Source: Cliona cf. orientalis (Eukaryota; Porifera; Demospongiae; Clionaida; Clionaidae). From it: DNA of 64,000 nt. Where the stretch lies: NCBI GenBank assembly GCA_963930775.1, contig OZ005695.1:3224001-3288000 (forward strand), read 5' to 3'. The first letter of the stretch is position 1, and each line of letters opens with the position of its first letter. The translations under genes and the position numbers were made by a program. Below, piece after piece: positions 1 through 11,695 of this stretch. The notes under the pieces are model-generated. The model ran no database searches. It had not been told where the DNA came from and saw only the letters and a program-made list of their open reading frames with translations.

Positions 1-340
1 CATACTCTCGCTCTCGCACGCGCCTACTGTTTACGTCATAGTGGTTGGCAGTTTATTTTATCACCCACATTTGCATCCTTGCGGGGACAGTCAGATTCTG
101 ACTGTCCTGCACAAGCATAGTATAGGCTTTAGACCAGACCCTCCTCTTCCTGCGAGGGTCGGCTACGCCAGACTAACCACTCCCTTATCATGTGATCTAC
201 ACGTCCAACATAATTTAATTTACACGAGGAAGGCGGGGGAACCCTAAAATCATACAAATTCATCAAGCATTGCATCATGCATAAACAGGAAGTTCAATAC
301 AGGATATTGGTTGGCATGGTGGCTCGCTGAGCGAGGACTG
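1..340. other. Intergenic left edge
   Basis: No convincing coding sequence is seen. The stretch contains one short foldback (128-176) and otherwise unremarkable AT-rich DNA. It lies downstream of the ankyrin-repeat frame, so its 3' untranslated region may be here. Confidence 0.5.
128..176. repeat. Short foldback MITE-like element
   Basis: The two ends are imperfect inverted copies (TTAGACCAGACCCTC against GAGGGTC...CCAGACTAA). The ends resemble those of the larger elements at 29032-29371 and 20024-20092 (TAGTCTCG / TAGCCTCG), so this is probably a decayed member of the same class of small non-autonomous transposon. Confidence 0.4.
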
Positions 341-739
341 CTACACAAAGTGTAACTCTAGTTTAGCTGTTTCTGTATGTCCGTTTTCACTTGAAATGTA
401 CAAAGCTGAAAACCCTTCGTTATCTTGCATGTTAACATTAGCACCATAGTCCAACAATAGTCTAGCAACATTTATGTGGCCTGTCTCACAGGCTGCCATT
501 AACGCAGACTCATTGTCTAGTCCATTAGTTGAATTAACTTGTGCTTGATACTGTAGTAGCAACTTTGCGACTTGAAGGTGTCCACGCCGTGCTGCTCTAT
601 ATAGAGCGCACTGCAGATTTTCATCTTTCTGCAGCTGGTTGACATCTGCTCTTTGTTCCAGTAGCCTCTTCACTGTTTCAAGGTCTCCTCGATCGCTTGC
701 TGAGACCAACAAAGACGACGATCGATACATGAACGCCAT
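341..739 (-). CDS. Ankyrin-repeat protein, short or truncated
   Basis: A 132-residue frame holds about three full ankyrin repeats and the start of a fourth. The typical cores are present: an Ala-x-x-x-Gly-His turn, a Val-Ala-x-Leu-Leu-Leu helix and an Asn/Asp-Val-Asn finger. Ankyrin repeats bind other proteins; no catalytic domain is visible. The fourth repeat breaks off in the middle of its second helix (TAKLELHFV then stop), which is unusual for a complete ankyrin fold. It may be a gene fragment, or its last exon may lie beyond the left edge or be missed. The ATG at 739 begins directly with repeat-like sequence. The frame sits 275 bp downstream of the TMF1 stop on the same strand and could also be a retrocopy piece. 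Confidence 0.55.
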   Translation of the reverse strand: MAFMYRSSSLLVSASDRGDLETVKRLLEQRADVNQLQKDENLQCALYRAARRGHLQVAKLLLQYQAQVNSTNGLDNESALMAACETGHINVARLLLDYGANVNMQDNEGFSALYISSENGHTETAKLELHFV

Positions 740-1014
740 AATTATTAAATAGATCTCGTTTAATATTATGTACCAGCAGAGGTCAATCGGCGATCAGGTC
801 AGTGTGCACTGACGCACCAGTGACCAAGGTAAAGCCGGAGGCACTGGCCCACAGTCTCTTATTAAACTTTAATAGTCCTCACTATTATTTTTCTTCTCCA
901 CACAGCGCGATCATTGAAGTACGTACCCGCGAGCGCCAATCCCGGTTGTCCCAAAATTTAAAATCACATGATCTTCACAAACTGAAAAAAGTTACTAAAA
1001 ATAGAAATCTAATA

Positions 1015-2587
1015 CTATCTTCTCTTGCCCAATAATTCTTCAATCTAAAATTATGATAATAGAGAAGGGTAAAATTAATAATAAAATTAATGCAGACTAC
1101 AACAGTTACTTAATTCCTTACCTGTTGTCTGTACATTGTTTTCAAGTCGTCGATGTCTAGTTTGAGTTCCTCTGCCTCTTCTGCCTTCTCTCCATACATC
1201 TGAAGCATGGCCTCGTGCTTCCTCTCCACTTCCTGATAATGATAATGAAAATTAATTAATAATAACTCCTCTACAAGGATAAAGGAGATCTGGGGGGAGG
1301 CCAGTGGCGTGTCCAGGAGTTGAAGGAGGGAGGTGCTAAGCCAATCGCGCGCCCCCCCCCCAAAACGTTGACCACGCCCCTCGCTAACGCGTTCTTGAAG
1401 ATATATAGCTGGCTGACAAAGAAGGCTGTTTTGGCCAAGTATCGATAAGAAAGAGTTGTTTAGAGAGCGAATTGTAAGTTTATTGTTGGTTCTGGCTACC
1501 AATTGTCGATTATCAGCATAAATAGTTGCCACTGAGCTACTGATCTGGCTGTTGTTCCAGAGCTGAGGGGGGTGCTCGAGCACCCTGAGCCCCCCCTTGG
1601 ACACGCCACTGGAGGCCATCTACAATTTATTCTTCATCTGTTTCAGAATACCTGAGAATGCACCTTAGAGGGCACCAAAATTTTATACAATGTCATAGAG
1701 GAGCTTGCATCCATACCTTAGAATGCCATAAGTACTACTAGCACAGGTACAGGTCTCACTTCATCACACATTGCATGTCGTGCTATATACCTCTGTCTTG
1801 TACTATCGTACCTGTAACTTTTGCTTCAGAGATGGGATTGTGTCGACTTCATTCTTGAGTGTTTCATTCTGAGCTGATAGGTTAGCCAAGTCCTCTGCCA
1901 TGGCAGCTCGAGAACGCTCCAGCGAACCAACCAAATTCTGAAACAACAAAATTACTCACAGTCAGCATTCACGGACTGATAAAAAGATCACCGCAGGTTG
2001 TAAGTATCCTTAATACTACAAGATAATATCACAGGTCCTAGGTTCAGTATTATTGATGTACCTGACTATTTGCCAGCTCTCCTTCCTTCTGTTTGAGTAG
2101 AGACTGGAGCTGCTCTATCAGTGAGGCAGATGGTGCCACGCCCCCTCGACTGGTATGTAGTGACATGTCAGACACACTCCCCCCACCCTCACTGGCAGCA
2201 TGGAGGGACTTCTCAAGAATATCACTCTATAAAAATTAATAGGGACATAAATTAACAACTGGGGAAAAGCCATCCCACCTATAATGCCTGATATATACTA
2301 CTAGCCAATTGCCTGATACTACCTGTATATACCTGACTTCCAGTGCTTGACTGCCGAGAGACTGTGCGATTCAGTGACAGGGAACTGGCCAGCTGTGCTC
2401 TTAGTCTCTCCTGTAGAAGATAACTTATGACCATACACTACTATGGTTGCAGCTAACATCTACATGTACCTTCTCTTGCGATTCCAGACAAGCCTTTCTA
2501 CTCTCAGCCTCCAATCTGACTCGCTCATACTCCAACTGACGTTCCAACATCTCCTATATGCGAACAGTGTGCTTGACAACTTTGAGT

Positions 2588-2619
<32 letters not shown>

Positions 2620-5600
2620 TATAGGCTTAACGATTGTACATGTACCTTTTCTTTTCTTAGTTCATCCATGGATTGTTGACATGATGTTCGAAGTGCTTCT
2701 GTCTTTGCAGACTCTCTATCATTACCAAATGACAGTAAGGTGCACAAGTTCACCACTAATGTTCAGCTTACCTGTGCTGACTTTCTTCTAATGTCTGTAG
2801 TTTAGCTCTTTCCAGCTCCAATGTAGCCAGCAGCTGTGACTTCTCTTGCTTTGTACTACTCAGCTGAGTCTCAAGAGCTCTCACTCTAGATTGCAAAGTC
2901 ATCTCCTTCTCTACTGCTGACCGCTCTTTTTCAGAAGACTGGCCGAGCTGCGCTTGAGTTTGTACTGCAGAGTGAGATATAGGTATATAACTAATGTATT
3001 AACACACGGGAGACTGGGAAGCAGAGTGGCGCAGTGGGAGCGTGCTGGGCCCATAACCCAGAGGTCGATGGATCGAAACCATCCTCTGCTAAAACCTTTT
3101 TTTTTTTTTCCTTTCGCGTGATTTTTTTTCTACCTTCTACAGTTTCCCACATTTCTTTTTTCTAATGCTAAGTTTATTTTTTTAAAGCTCAGTACCATCA
3201 AATTTTCCAAGCAATAAATTTAGAATCTGGATATTATCTACCAATTATTTTCTTATCATAGAAATTTTGCTCACCAAGTCTCTGTGTTAAGTTGGCCTCA
3301 ATCTTGTCCCAGTTGGTTGACTGTGCAGAGTGGGCTGCTTGGAGGTTCTCAATCTGCCTGAGCAGAGGCTTAGTTGCTATAGAAAATGAAAATATGAGGC
3401 ATAATGAGATTCATAGATCCTCAATAATCATCAAATTTTATTCTGTTCATACCTTGTGAAATACTCGAAGTTAGCTCTTGATTACGACTCTCGGCTTCTT
3501 GCAGTCTCTAAATAGAACAAAGCACAAAATGAAACGCCTCAAATCTGATGATACAGCTTGTGCAGCCAATAATTTTACTCATGCTCTGCGTACTACTGAC
3601 TTGTACATGTACATGTACCTGTTGCATGTCGGCGAGCTCCTGTCTCATGTGATCCTCCCTCCAGGCTGCCTGTTGCTCAGCACGAGAAACACTCATACGA
3701 AGCTCATCCACCTATTGGTCAGCATCAGTAGTCAAGTTAGAGTTTCAGATACTTCGCATGTACACATGTATAAGCCATGTCCCCCCCCCCCCCCCCCCCC
3801 CCCCAAAAACAAGGTTACTATGGTACATGTATAAAGTGCAAGGTATTACAGTATTATGTAGTGCTCCGAAATTATAACTCAGTATTGTTGTATTTAAATA
3901 CAGTATTTACCTTGATTATAAAGTTGTAGGGGAGCACTGACACTGTAACATGCTGGTACCAAACAAGACTCCATAGACATAGCTACGTGTAGCTACCTCT
4001 CACCTGCATTAGCAGAGCCTCCTTCTCTCTCTGAGCACCGAGCTTTTGCTGGTCCAGGACACCCTTCAGCTCCTCCCTGGCACTCTGCTCAGCACTCAGG
4101 GCAGCCTCCTGGGCCGCACTCTGAGTCACCGCATTTGCCTTCTGCAACTCAGCAAGCTCCCTCGGATAAATAAATAGAGACTATGCAGCACAATATCATG
4201 AAAAGTAGCTAATCAAACAACTCAAAAATTAGGGAAAACATGCCAGTACTTGTTCCTACGTGCACTCTCAACATAATATTATACATATATGTACACTGCC
4301 AAATATAGTTATTATGTATAGTGTACATGTGGGCATAAATTTTAAACTAGGTAGGAATCTTACTTGTAGGAGTTGTCCAGGTTTGTTTGCAGACTCCTGA
4401 CCTTATCCATAAGCTCATCTCGCTCAGCCTAAAATATACAACACTCATTACTCCTCTCCTCCATAACTTCAACACACATGCTCACACACACTGACCTTGA
4501 GTGAAGCTAGCTCTTTGGCTTGCTGCTCAGCGATCGTATTCAGTTGACCCAGTGACTCTGTGATATAGGCGAATAATCATTGTCGAGGATTAAGGGGTAC
4601 CCATTCATTACCTTGATACTTTGTCTCATTCTCCTCTTTCTTTTTCATCTGTTCTTTGAGTATCTTCACTTTGCCCTCAAGGTCTTCAATCTGTTGTCTG
4701 TACATGTAGCGAATATGAAAATGAAAGTGTATTGAAAAATTGGCTGCTATAACAATATGATCTACGTAAAAGTATAGCCATAGCCATGTACCTCTGAGCA
4801 GCAAGCAGCTGGTCATTCTGTTTGTCCTTCTGCCTCAGCTTCTTGATGATGCCATTACTCTGGAGCTCCTGCTTCGATAGCTTCTCACCTGCACACACAC
4901 ATACACACACACAAGCACACGTACAAGTAAACATGACATGTACACGACATCGTACATCATAGCACACAGTCAAAAGAAATTTGACAGGTGTACATGTATG
5001 AAGATCAGATGTGCATAATATTATGCAAATGCTTAAAGGAATATGCTAAGTCGGAGAGAGGTGTAAGTATGTGTACATAGAGGTACCCTCATACCTTCTT
5101 CCATGAGCTGAGCTATCTGTTCATCTTTCTCCTTGATCATTCTGTCCCACTCATCTCCCACTGACTGCTTCCTGGGGACAAAGCAATGAACTAAGTAATA
5201 TTTATTGTACAGACATTAATGGCTTGTAGTTGAACTACTCCAGATTTATTAATTTTAGTGGTCTTTTTGTGCATAATAAATTTTTTTGCATAATATGATA
5301 CATCATTGATTATTTTGCACACTGTTGAGTGGTATTCCCAGCTTACTGTTGAGTCTGTTCATCCTGCAGTGCTTGTAGCTGCTTCCTCAGGCTGTCCCGC
5401 TCCTGCATGTGTACACAGCAGCATAGTACTGATATCAATAATGCTAAGCATGTAAAAAATAACGAAATACTACACTTTCAGTACAAACCCATAGCAACAT
5501 TAACTTTACAACTACATGAACATGAACATAGTACTATCCTCATCTCCTCGCCCCCCCCCCCCCCCCCCCCCCCCAGTGTAGCCCTCATACTACAATGCTC

Positions 5601-7989
5601 ATGTACATGTACATGTGCACCGACCGGGATCCACAAAATGATAATAGTACTTAATCTGGTATCTACTTCCCACTTCCTAACGTAGGGCTGTCCCTAAGGT
5701 ACAGTGTATGAAGCTGCACATATACATGTAGATTGTATTTTTTTTATTCTGTTAGAGATTTGTGGGCAATACTGAAGAAGTGTTTAGTACGAGATTATAC
5801 TACACATCCGCAAATCTTCACTAACCTTAACAACTGCTTGGAATTTCTTCTCAGCTGTGGCTAGCCTCCGGGTGAACTCTGACCTGAGCTCGTCAACATC
5901 CGTCTGTCCCGTCCTCTTGGCCTCGGCTAGCTCCTCCTCCAGCGACTGGTTAGTCTCCCGCAGAGAGATGCTCTCCCTACTCATCTCTACCATCTTCAGC
6001 TCCCTCACCTCAAGAACCTGACGGATCTCAGCTAGCTCCTATAAACACCATGCATGCATAGCCAAAGAGAATAATTAGAGGGATATACCCTTGGCATTAC
6101 ACAAAGTGGACGTGCACTGTTGCATGAAAGTCAAATAATAAAAAAAAACCCTACATAGTATACCATAGTACAATCATCATAACAATGGGATTAAATTACA
6201 CATACATGTGTACATGTATGGAACATGCTACATGTATGTACCTTCTTCAATCTGTCAATATCTGGATGCTCAATAGACTCTTTCACTCCCACACTCTCTT
6301 TTGGAGTTGTGGACTCATTCTTTTGTCTATCATCACCGGGTGGTTGCTGACCTCTCTCACCCACCCCTTTGTCCTGTATGGCCACACTGCTTGGACTTTG
6401 ACCTCTCTCTGGCTCACTCATTCCTGGTGATGTCTGCAGCTGGTGTAGAGTTGAGTCCTTTGTCTCTGTAGCTTTTGTATTGATTTCTTGTTCTTTATCT
6501 CTTGTGTGTGGTTGTTCATTTGTGATTACTGGTATATTGTCTTGTTCTCTTGGCTTGCTTTCTATGTTTGAATCAGTTTCTGACTTAGTTTCTAATGTTT
6601 GATCGGATAATGGTGTTTGTTTGACTGCTGCTTGCTGTGTATCTGTGCTGTCCTGTTGTGTGTCACGGTGCACTGCTGAATGCCCAGTGCTGTTCCCAGT
6701 TTGTGAAGGTACCCGAGTTGTGTCCTCCCCAACAGCATTACTGGTTATAGCTGTAGGAGTGGGCTGAGATTCTGGTGAGGAGGAGCTCTTTCTTGTCGAA
6801 TCAATATCTCTGGTCTTTGAATCCTGCGTAGAAAGTGGACGGCTACTTGTATCCGGCATTTTATCGGTCTCTTCTTGCATCAAGGCAGTTTGCTCAACTA
6901 CTGTCAATGGGGCAATAGTCTGAGCAGCTGTGATACCACTATCTGTTGCCTCCAACACAGCAGCTGCAGCATGGCTTGAGTCATTTACCGGCTCTGAGAG
7001 ATCGGGTGTAGCTCTAGATTTCAAACTCTGATTGCTAGGCTTTTTGGCTTTTACTCGTACTTCTGCACCACCTTCAGAGCTAGTCACTTCTCCCTCCCCA
7101 CCCTCACTGGCTTTCAATAACGTCTTGCTTACTGACTGTGACTTTGATGAATTTCTCGGAGTGGCCACTGCTTGCTCAGGTTGCTTTGGTATGGAAGAAG
7201 TGCCAGGCTCGAGGTCAGAAGAGTTCTCTACGCTAGTACTCTTCTCTTTCTCTTTTGGTTGAGGAAGAGGGGTAGAGCTCGACTTTGGAGGTGAGGTGAG
7301 TCTTGGTGATGTCACTCTCTTTCTTTGCTCACTGCTTTGTGTCTTGTTAGACGAAGATGTTTGTGATTTCAACCTTCTAGCCCCAGTGCCTCTCGCCATT
7401 GATGTTGGCTTCGGCGCTTCTTTTACTCCCTCACTATTGCCTCTCTTATCCTTTCCCCCACCTCCCCCCTGATCGGAAGAGCCAGGGGACGTGAAATATG
7501 ACCCCCAAAATGAATCATTGGCCCCCCAAGTTGAACCAAACACACTAGATGAGCCACTCTTTTCTGCAGCAGGAGGTGTAGACTTGTTGCCATGTGCTGT
7601 CTTAGACTGTCTGCTTTGTTCTTCCTGTGACGGACTGAACCACGTAGAGAGAGGGTTGGCAGATTTTGACGACGGAGGGTCTGGAGTACCATGTGTCTTA
7701 ATTGCAGGGGCTGCCTCGTTAGAGGTAGAGGAGGGAGGCGAGACAGAAGCACTGGTGGACACACCATTGTTTGCTGCTGCATAGAGACAGATGGAATGTG
7801 TGATGGAGTAGGGATTTCTAATCAAAGCACACCAAGGTAGTGAAACTAAATTTTATGCTACTTACTTGGGTCTAGAGCAGCCTCTGAGGAGTTTTGACCA
7901 TCATTGATGTCCAGTACCTTGTCGATGGACTTTTGTGCCTGGCTCAAGGCCGTCTTAGCAAACGAGAAACTCGAATCAAACCAACTCAT
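1015..7989 (-). CDS. TMF1: TMF1-like golgin (TATA element modulatory factor), 21 exons
   Basis: TMF1/ARA160 golgins are coiled-coil Golgi proteins that bind Rab6 and tether vesicles. Exons read on the minus strand are 7989-7866, 7776-6242, 6038-5826, 5402-5347, 5171-5095, 4888-4792, 4697-4612, 4557-4496, 4428-4364, 4142-4004, 3711-3619, 3507-3453, 3376-3275, 2964-2772, 2715-2646, 2553-2470, 2410-2333, 2226-2062, 1937-1812, 1232-1122 and 1044-1015, all with GT-AG junctions, giving about 1,186 residues. The N-terminus (MSWFDSSFSFAKTALSQAQK) is the hallmark TMF1 start. Exon 2 encodes a Ser/Thr/Pro-rich disordered region, followed by long coiled coil. The last exons (LQMYGEKAEEAEELKLDI, then IEELLGKRR) match the C-terminal TMF/Rab6-binding domain. 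The start of exon 10 is uncertain by one base (see findings). The gene shares a short promoter with LUC7L. Confidence 0.93.
1302..1611. mobile_element. MITE with CAGTGGCGTGTCCA ends, 5-bp target duplication
   Basis: A 310-bp non-coding element sits in the TMF1 intron between exons 20 and 19. Its ends are inverted (CAGTGGCGTGTCCA... / ...TGGACACGCCACTG) and it is flanked by GAGGC on both sides (1297-1301 and 1612-1616). A 169-residue open frame overlapping it has no recognisable protein features. The superfamily is not identified. It resembles the element at 61313-61798. Confidence 0.75.
2588..2616. repeat. (TG)n microsatellite
   Basis: Uninterrupted TG dinucleotides lie in the TMF1 intron between exons 16 and 15. 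Confidence 0.9.
3020..3091 (+). tRNA. Initiator tRNA-Met (CAT)
   Basis: A 72-nt cloverleaf with a fully paired acceptor stem (AGCAGAG / CTCTGCT, discriminator A), a D arm, and an anticodon stem-loop CCATAAC with anticodon CAT. The T loop is ATCGAAA in place of TTCGANN; A54 and A60 are the eukaryotic initiator signature. It lies in the TMF1 intron between exons 14 and 13 on the opposite strand and is followed by an interrupted T run from about 3097, a plausible Pol III terminator. No intron is seen. Confidence 0.95.
3781..3804. repeat. Poly-C tract
   Basis: A homopolymer of about 24 C lies in a TMF1 intron. A second of the same length is at 5551-5574. Lengths of such tracts are assembly-sensitive. 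Confidence 0.9.
5551..5574. repeat. Poly-C tract
   Basis: A homopolymer of about 24 C lies in the TMF1 intron between exons 4 and 3. Confidence 0.9.
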
Positions 7990-8168
7990 GATGCAAATGG
8001 TATGGTACTGGTGGAACTAGGGACTTGTAAACAACCACTAATGAAAAGGGTCTTCCCTTCATATGCATGTGATTGACCAGTTGCGCATGTGCAATTCTCA
8101 GATGTCACCTTTGCCGCCAAGGCAGAGTACATGTCTTTGTCTTCTCCGTACATGTAGTCACGATCACA
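7990..8168. promoter_or_regulatory. Bidirectional promoter of TMF1 and LUC7L
   Basis: Only 179 bp separate the divergent start codons. There is no clear TATA box. An NRF1-like palindrome, TGCGCATGTGCA, lies at 8082-8093, close to the midpoint. Head-to-head spacing and an NRF1-type site are typical of metazoan housekeeping promoters; actual binding is inferred. Confidence 0.6.
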
Positions 8169-11100
8169 ATGTCGGCTCGCGATCAAATGACCAAGCTACT
8201 TGACCAGCTGATGGGTCAGAACAGAGATGGTAAGTCAATAAACTAGCCCCGCTGGGGATATACCAAAATCAAAATAATTTTATTACACAGTAGCCACCCA
8301 TATCATGTACGTGTGTGTACATGTGTCTCATAGTACAGTAGATCTATGGAGCTACTGTGTTTAGCCATACTCAAGTGTTGTACTGTTTTATTTCTCTTTT
8401 GTCGTGGCAGATTTAAACTTGTTACTGGGTCAATCACCAAGCCTTGCTGAGGGGCCCCCACGCACAATAATGGCCTCTCTCCCTTTTTACGGGGGGTAGA
8501 TCCACACCTCTCATTGTGTTCGAGCTTTCCTTCAGCTTTCGTACGTTACAAACGTGAGTTAAACTCCTGTGAGTTAAAAACGAAGACCACTATTTCTCTT
8601 TTTTTGAAGAGTCATCCTATTTATAGCCTGAATCGGCTAAATTTAGATATTTCATATACATGTGCTTGCCAGCTTCCCATTTCTTCTTAAAAAAGTAAAG
8701 AGCCTTGTATATCAGTAAGTGTATGTCCTATGCTATGCTTGAACTAGTTGTAATTATTAAAAATAAGGTATAGTTTTTACATCGGTGGGCATGCCCTAGG
8801 TAAGTTGTGAAATGAAGGCATGCGAATGTGCGCAAGGTGAGAGAAAATTTGGAAATGGTCACTGCACCCTTGTTGGAGTTACGTATGATACAACCACCTG
8901 TACTGTGTGTATGTTTAACTGTAATGTCACTGTTGCACTGCATGTGTAATGATGTACATATACTAAGGAATGGCGTCCATACGAGATACTCAAAATCCAC
9001 TTATCTTGTAGGCATTTTCTTGGTGAATGTTTGAGCATTCCCTCCCCTAGCTTAGTGCCGGCGGTGAAAAAATGTAACCCTAAAGAAATATTGACAGCCT
9101 ATCTACGTGTTTGATATTCCCTCTTCACAGGTGAGGATAAGGGGAAGGAGAAACACTTTACCGACAAGGACATCTGCAAACCATTTCTCCTGGGCATCTG
9201 CATCAGTGACCTCTTTGTCAATACGGTAAGACCTCACGATTCCCCATATACATGTATGTGTATCTGTGAGTGGGAGTTCCTGTAGTAGAGTGCATTGTAT
9301 AAACCTCTTATACATACATATTGATGTGTCAGTCACGTACACTGTACGTACAGTGCAAGATTACCTTTTTACAGCTTACAAAAATGAAAAGTGAATGATG
9401 TTGAATTATCATAAAGTATACACCTTCAACTTCACAATAACCCCCCCCCCCCATCTGTATACATATACACATACTTACATAATACATTCATACACTCTCT
9501 CCCTAGCGTGCTGAACTGCCCGAGTGCACGAAGGTTCACTCCATGACAATGAAGGACCAGTTTGAGGAGGCTTCCAAGAAGCGAGACTACCGCATCGAGG
9601 AGGAGGTCTACGCCTACCTGCAGTCATTCCTCAAAGAAAACGAGAGGAAGATAGAGGGTGCCAAGAAAAGACTCACGCTGACACAGGAGACACCCGAGAT
9701 GGAAGAAAAGGTAGTGTATCGTGGTTTGTAGATAATGATTGTACTACATATAATATTGTAGGATAATGTGCAACTGTGATAAGTGTTGTACTATTTTTCC
9801 ATTTCCAGGTCGAGCAGATACATGAGCTCGCAGTGCAAGTTGGAGAAAAAGTAGCAAAAGCTGAAGCACTAGGTGAGAGACTGCATTGGTATAAATGTAA
9901 TTAGTAAATTGCATCACAACTTCTGAATGATTCAGTTTGTAAGCTTATACTGTTCTCCTCTCCCTCAATCTCTCTTTAATTTCTCCCTCCCTCCCTCTCC
10001 TCCTTCCAGGTGCTGAAGGTAAGGTTGATGAGTCATTGGCCATGATGGCAGAGATAGAGGAGATCAAAGGGAAGAAGAAAGCCCTGGAGGATGAGTACCA
10101 TGCAGCCATTCCACGTCATGCCGCCCAGCAGCAGAAGCTGAGGGCGTGTGAAGTGTGTGGAGCCTTTTTGAGCATGTACGACAACGACCGTCGACTTGCT
10201 GACCACTTTGGAGGAAAACTACATATTGGATTTGTTACCATACGAGAGAAGATCAAACAACTAGAGGTAGGATTACACACAAATATTGATATAATTTACA
10301 CGTGCCAGGCCTCAGCTGGAATTACATACATGTATCGTGTAATTATCTCCTTGTAGGACATAATCACAGCTAAGGAAGAGAAGAGAAAGAAGGAAAGAGA
10401 GGAGTACTTCAAGGAAAGGGAGGAAAGAGAGCTAAGGGAGCAGAGGGACAAGGAGAGAGGAAGGAGGAGCAGGTGATTAGCAGTGTGTGTATATATTGGT
10501 ACTACAATAATTATAGCAAGAGTACAGTTGGTTCTGGTGGGGTCACGAATTTCTAATTAGAGCACACTTGACCACAGTCTCATTCCTAGATCCTCCCCTT
10601 ATTGTACATCAAGCAGTTTCTGGGGCACACAGGCAATGCTAAAAATATGCGTTAAATTTTGTTTTGTATAATTGCACACTTTAATCATGCATAATATTAT
10701 TATAATGTACATGTACATGTATTTTTCTAGTTTGTAACTCAAGCTTGTTTTTTTTCCCCCAGGTCAAGCAGCCGTGAGCGACGTCGTAAGAGAAGCCGAA
10801 GCAGGAGCAGGGACAGAGATAGAGAGAGGAGGAGAGATAGCTACCGGGACAGAGACAGAGACAGAGACAGGGACAGGGATGGATACAGAGACAGAGACAG
10901 AGATAGGGATAGGGACAGAGAGAGGGACAGGGATCGCGACAGAGATAGAGATCGAGATAGAAGGCGGTCAAGGTCAAGAGACAGATATCGGAGGAGGAGT
11001 AGGAGTCGCAGTCGGAGCAGGTGAGGGGAGGGGCTATGCTGAATCATTCATAATAGCACGAGAGTTCAATATTCCCCTGGGAAACAATGTTTATGTTTTT

Positions 11101-11378
11101 TTTTTTTTGGTTTTCTTGGAGGGATATTATTATAATAGTCTCTAGTGTGCATGGTGCCCTGACGCTTGAGTTAAGTCAACCTTACCGAAGATTTACGGAG
11201 TATACTGGCATTAGAGTCATTGAACTGATAACCCCATGTTTTTTTATGGAAGCTGCTATAACATTACACACTCTTCAATGATGCTGGCTATTTTTACTTT
11301 ACCTCACTAACCAGAGTAATAATTATTGTTTATGATTCCTCTAGGGAGCGTCGTCGGAGGGAGAGATCAGAGTCTTGA
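8169..11378 (+). CDS. LUC7L: LUC7-like U1 snRNP splicing factor, 8 exons
   Basis: LUC7 proteins are U1 snRNP-associated factors that help select 5' splice sites in the nucleus. Exons are 8169-8229, 9131-9225, 9507-9710, 9809-9872, 10010-10266, 10357-10472, 10763-11020 and 11345-11378, all GT-AG and in frame, giving 362 residues. The N-terminus carries the LDQLMG helix. Zinc finger 1 is CCCH (CKPFLLGIC...ECTKVH, about residues 30-60). A coiled coil follows, then zinc finger 2 of the matrin-like type (CEVCGAF...DHFGGKLHIGF). The C-terminus is an RS/RD-rich tail made of Arg-Asp dipeptides. Finger 1 (LFVNTRAEL) looks more like LUC7L3, finger 2 more like LUC7L/LUC7L2, so the subfamily is left open. 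Confidence 0.93.
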
Positions 11379-11695
11379 GAAAAACAATCCTACATGTACC
11401 TACATTGATCGACTATGCATCCCTTGTTCCTTGAATATTATGTTGTAATAATAATGGTTATTGTCAGTATTAAAATTTAATAGTTTGCAACATGCATGGT
11501 TCTATCAATTTTGTGTGCTATAGACATGGAAGTAAACATGGAAGGAAAGGCCTGGGCATCAAAAACTATGCATACAACAATGATAAATAATATAGACACC
11601 ACAGAACCAGCTAGCTTTACTATTCTACCTATGAGACTGTACCATTGCCACAGTTCACATACATGCACGTCTACTGGGACGGTGGAGTCTCCTCC
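11379..11695. other. Convergent 3' spacer between LUC7L and ATP5PD
   Basis: This 317-bp AT-rich spacer must hold both 3' ends. No exact AATAAA signal is obvious on the + strand just after the LUC7L stop. Nothing else is seen. Confidence 0.5.

Noticed and set aside
1110-1619. 169-residue open frame on the minus strand
   Set aside because: It joins the real TMF1 exon 20 (1122-1232) to the interior of a MITE; only the exon part is protein-like.
10681-11047. Cys/Leu/Ser-rich repetitive frames opposite LUC7L
   Set aside because: They are the complementary and shifted readings of the Arg-Asp/Arg-Ser codon repeats of the LUC7L tail.
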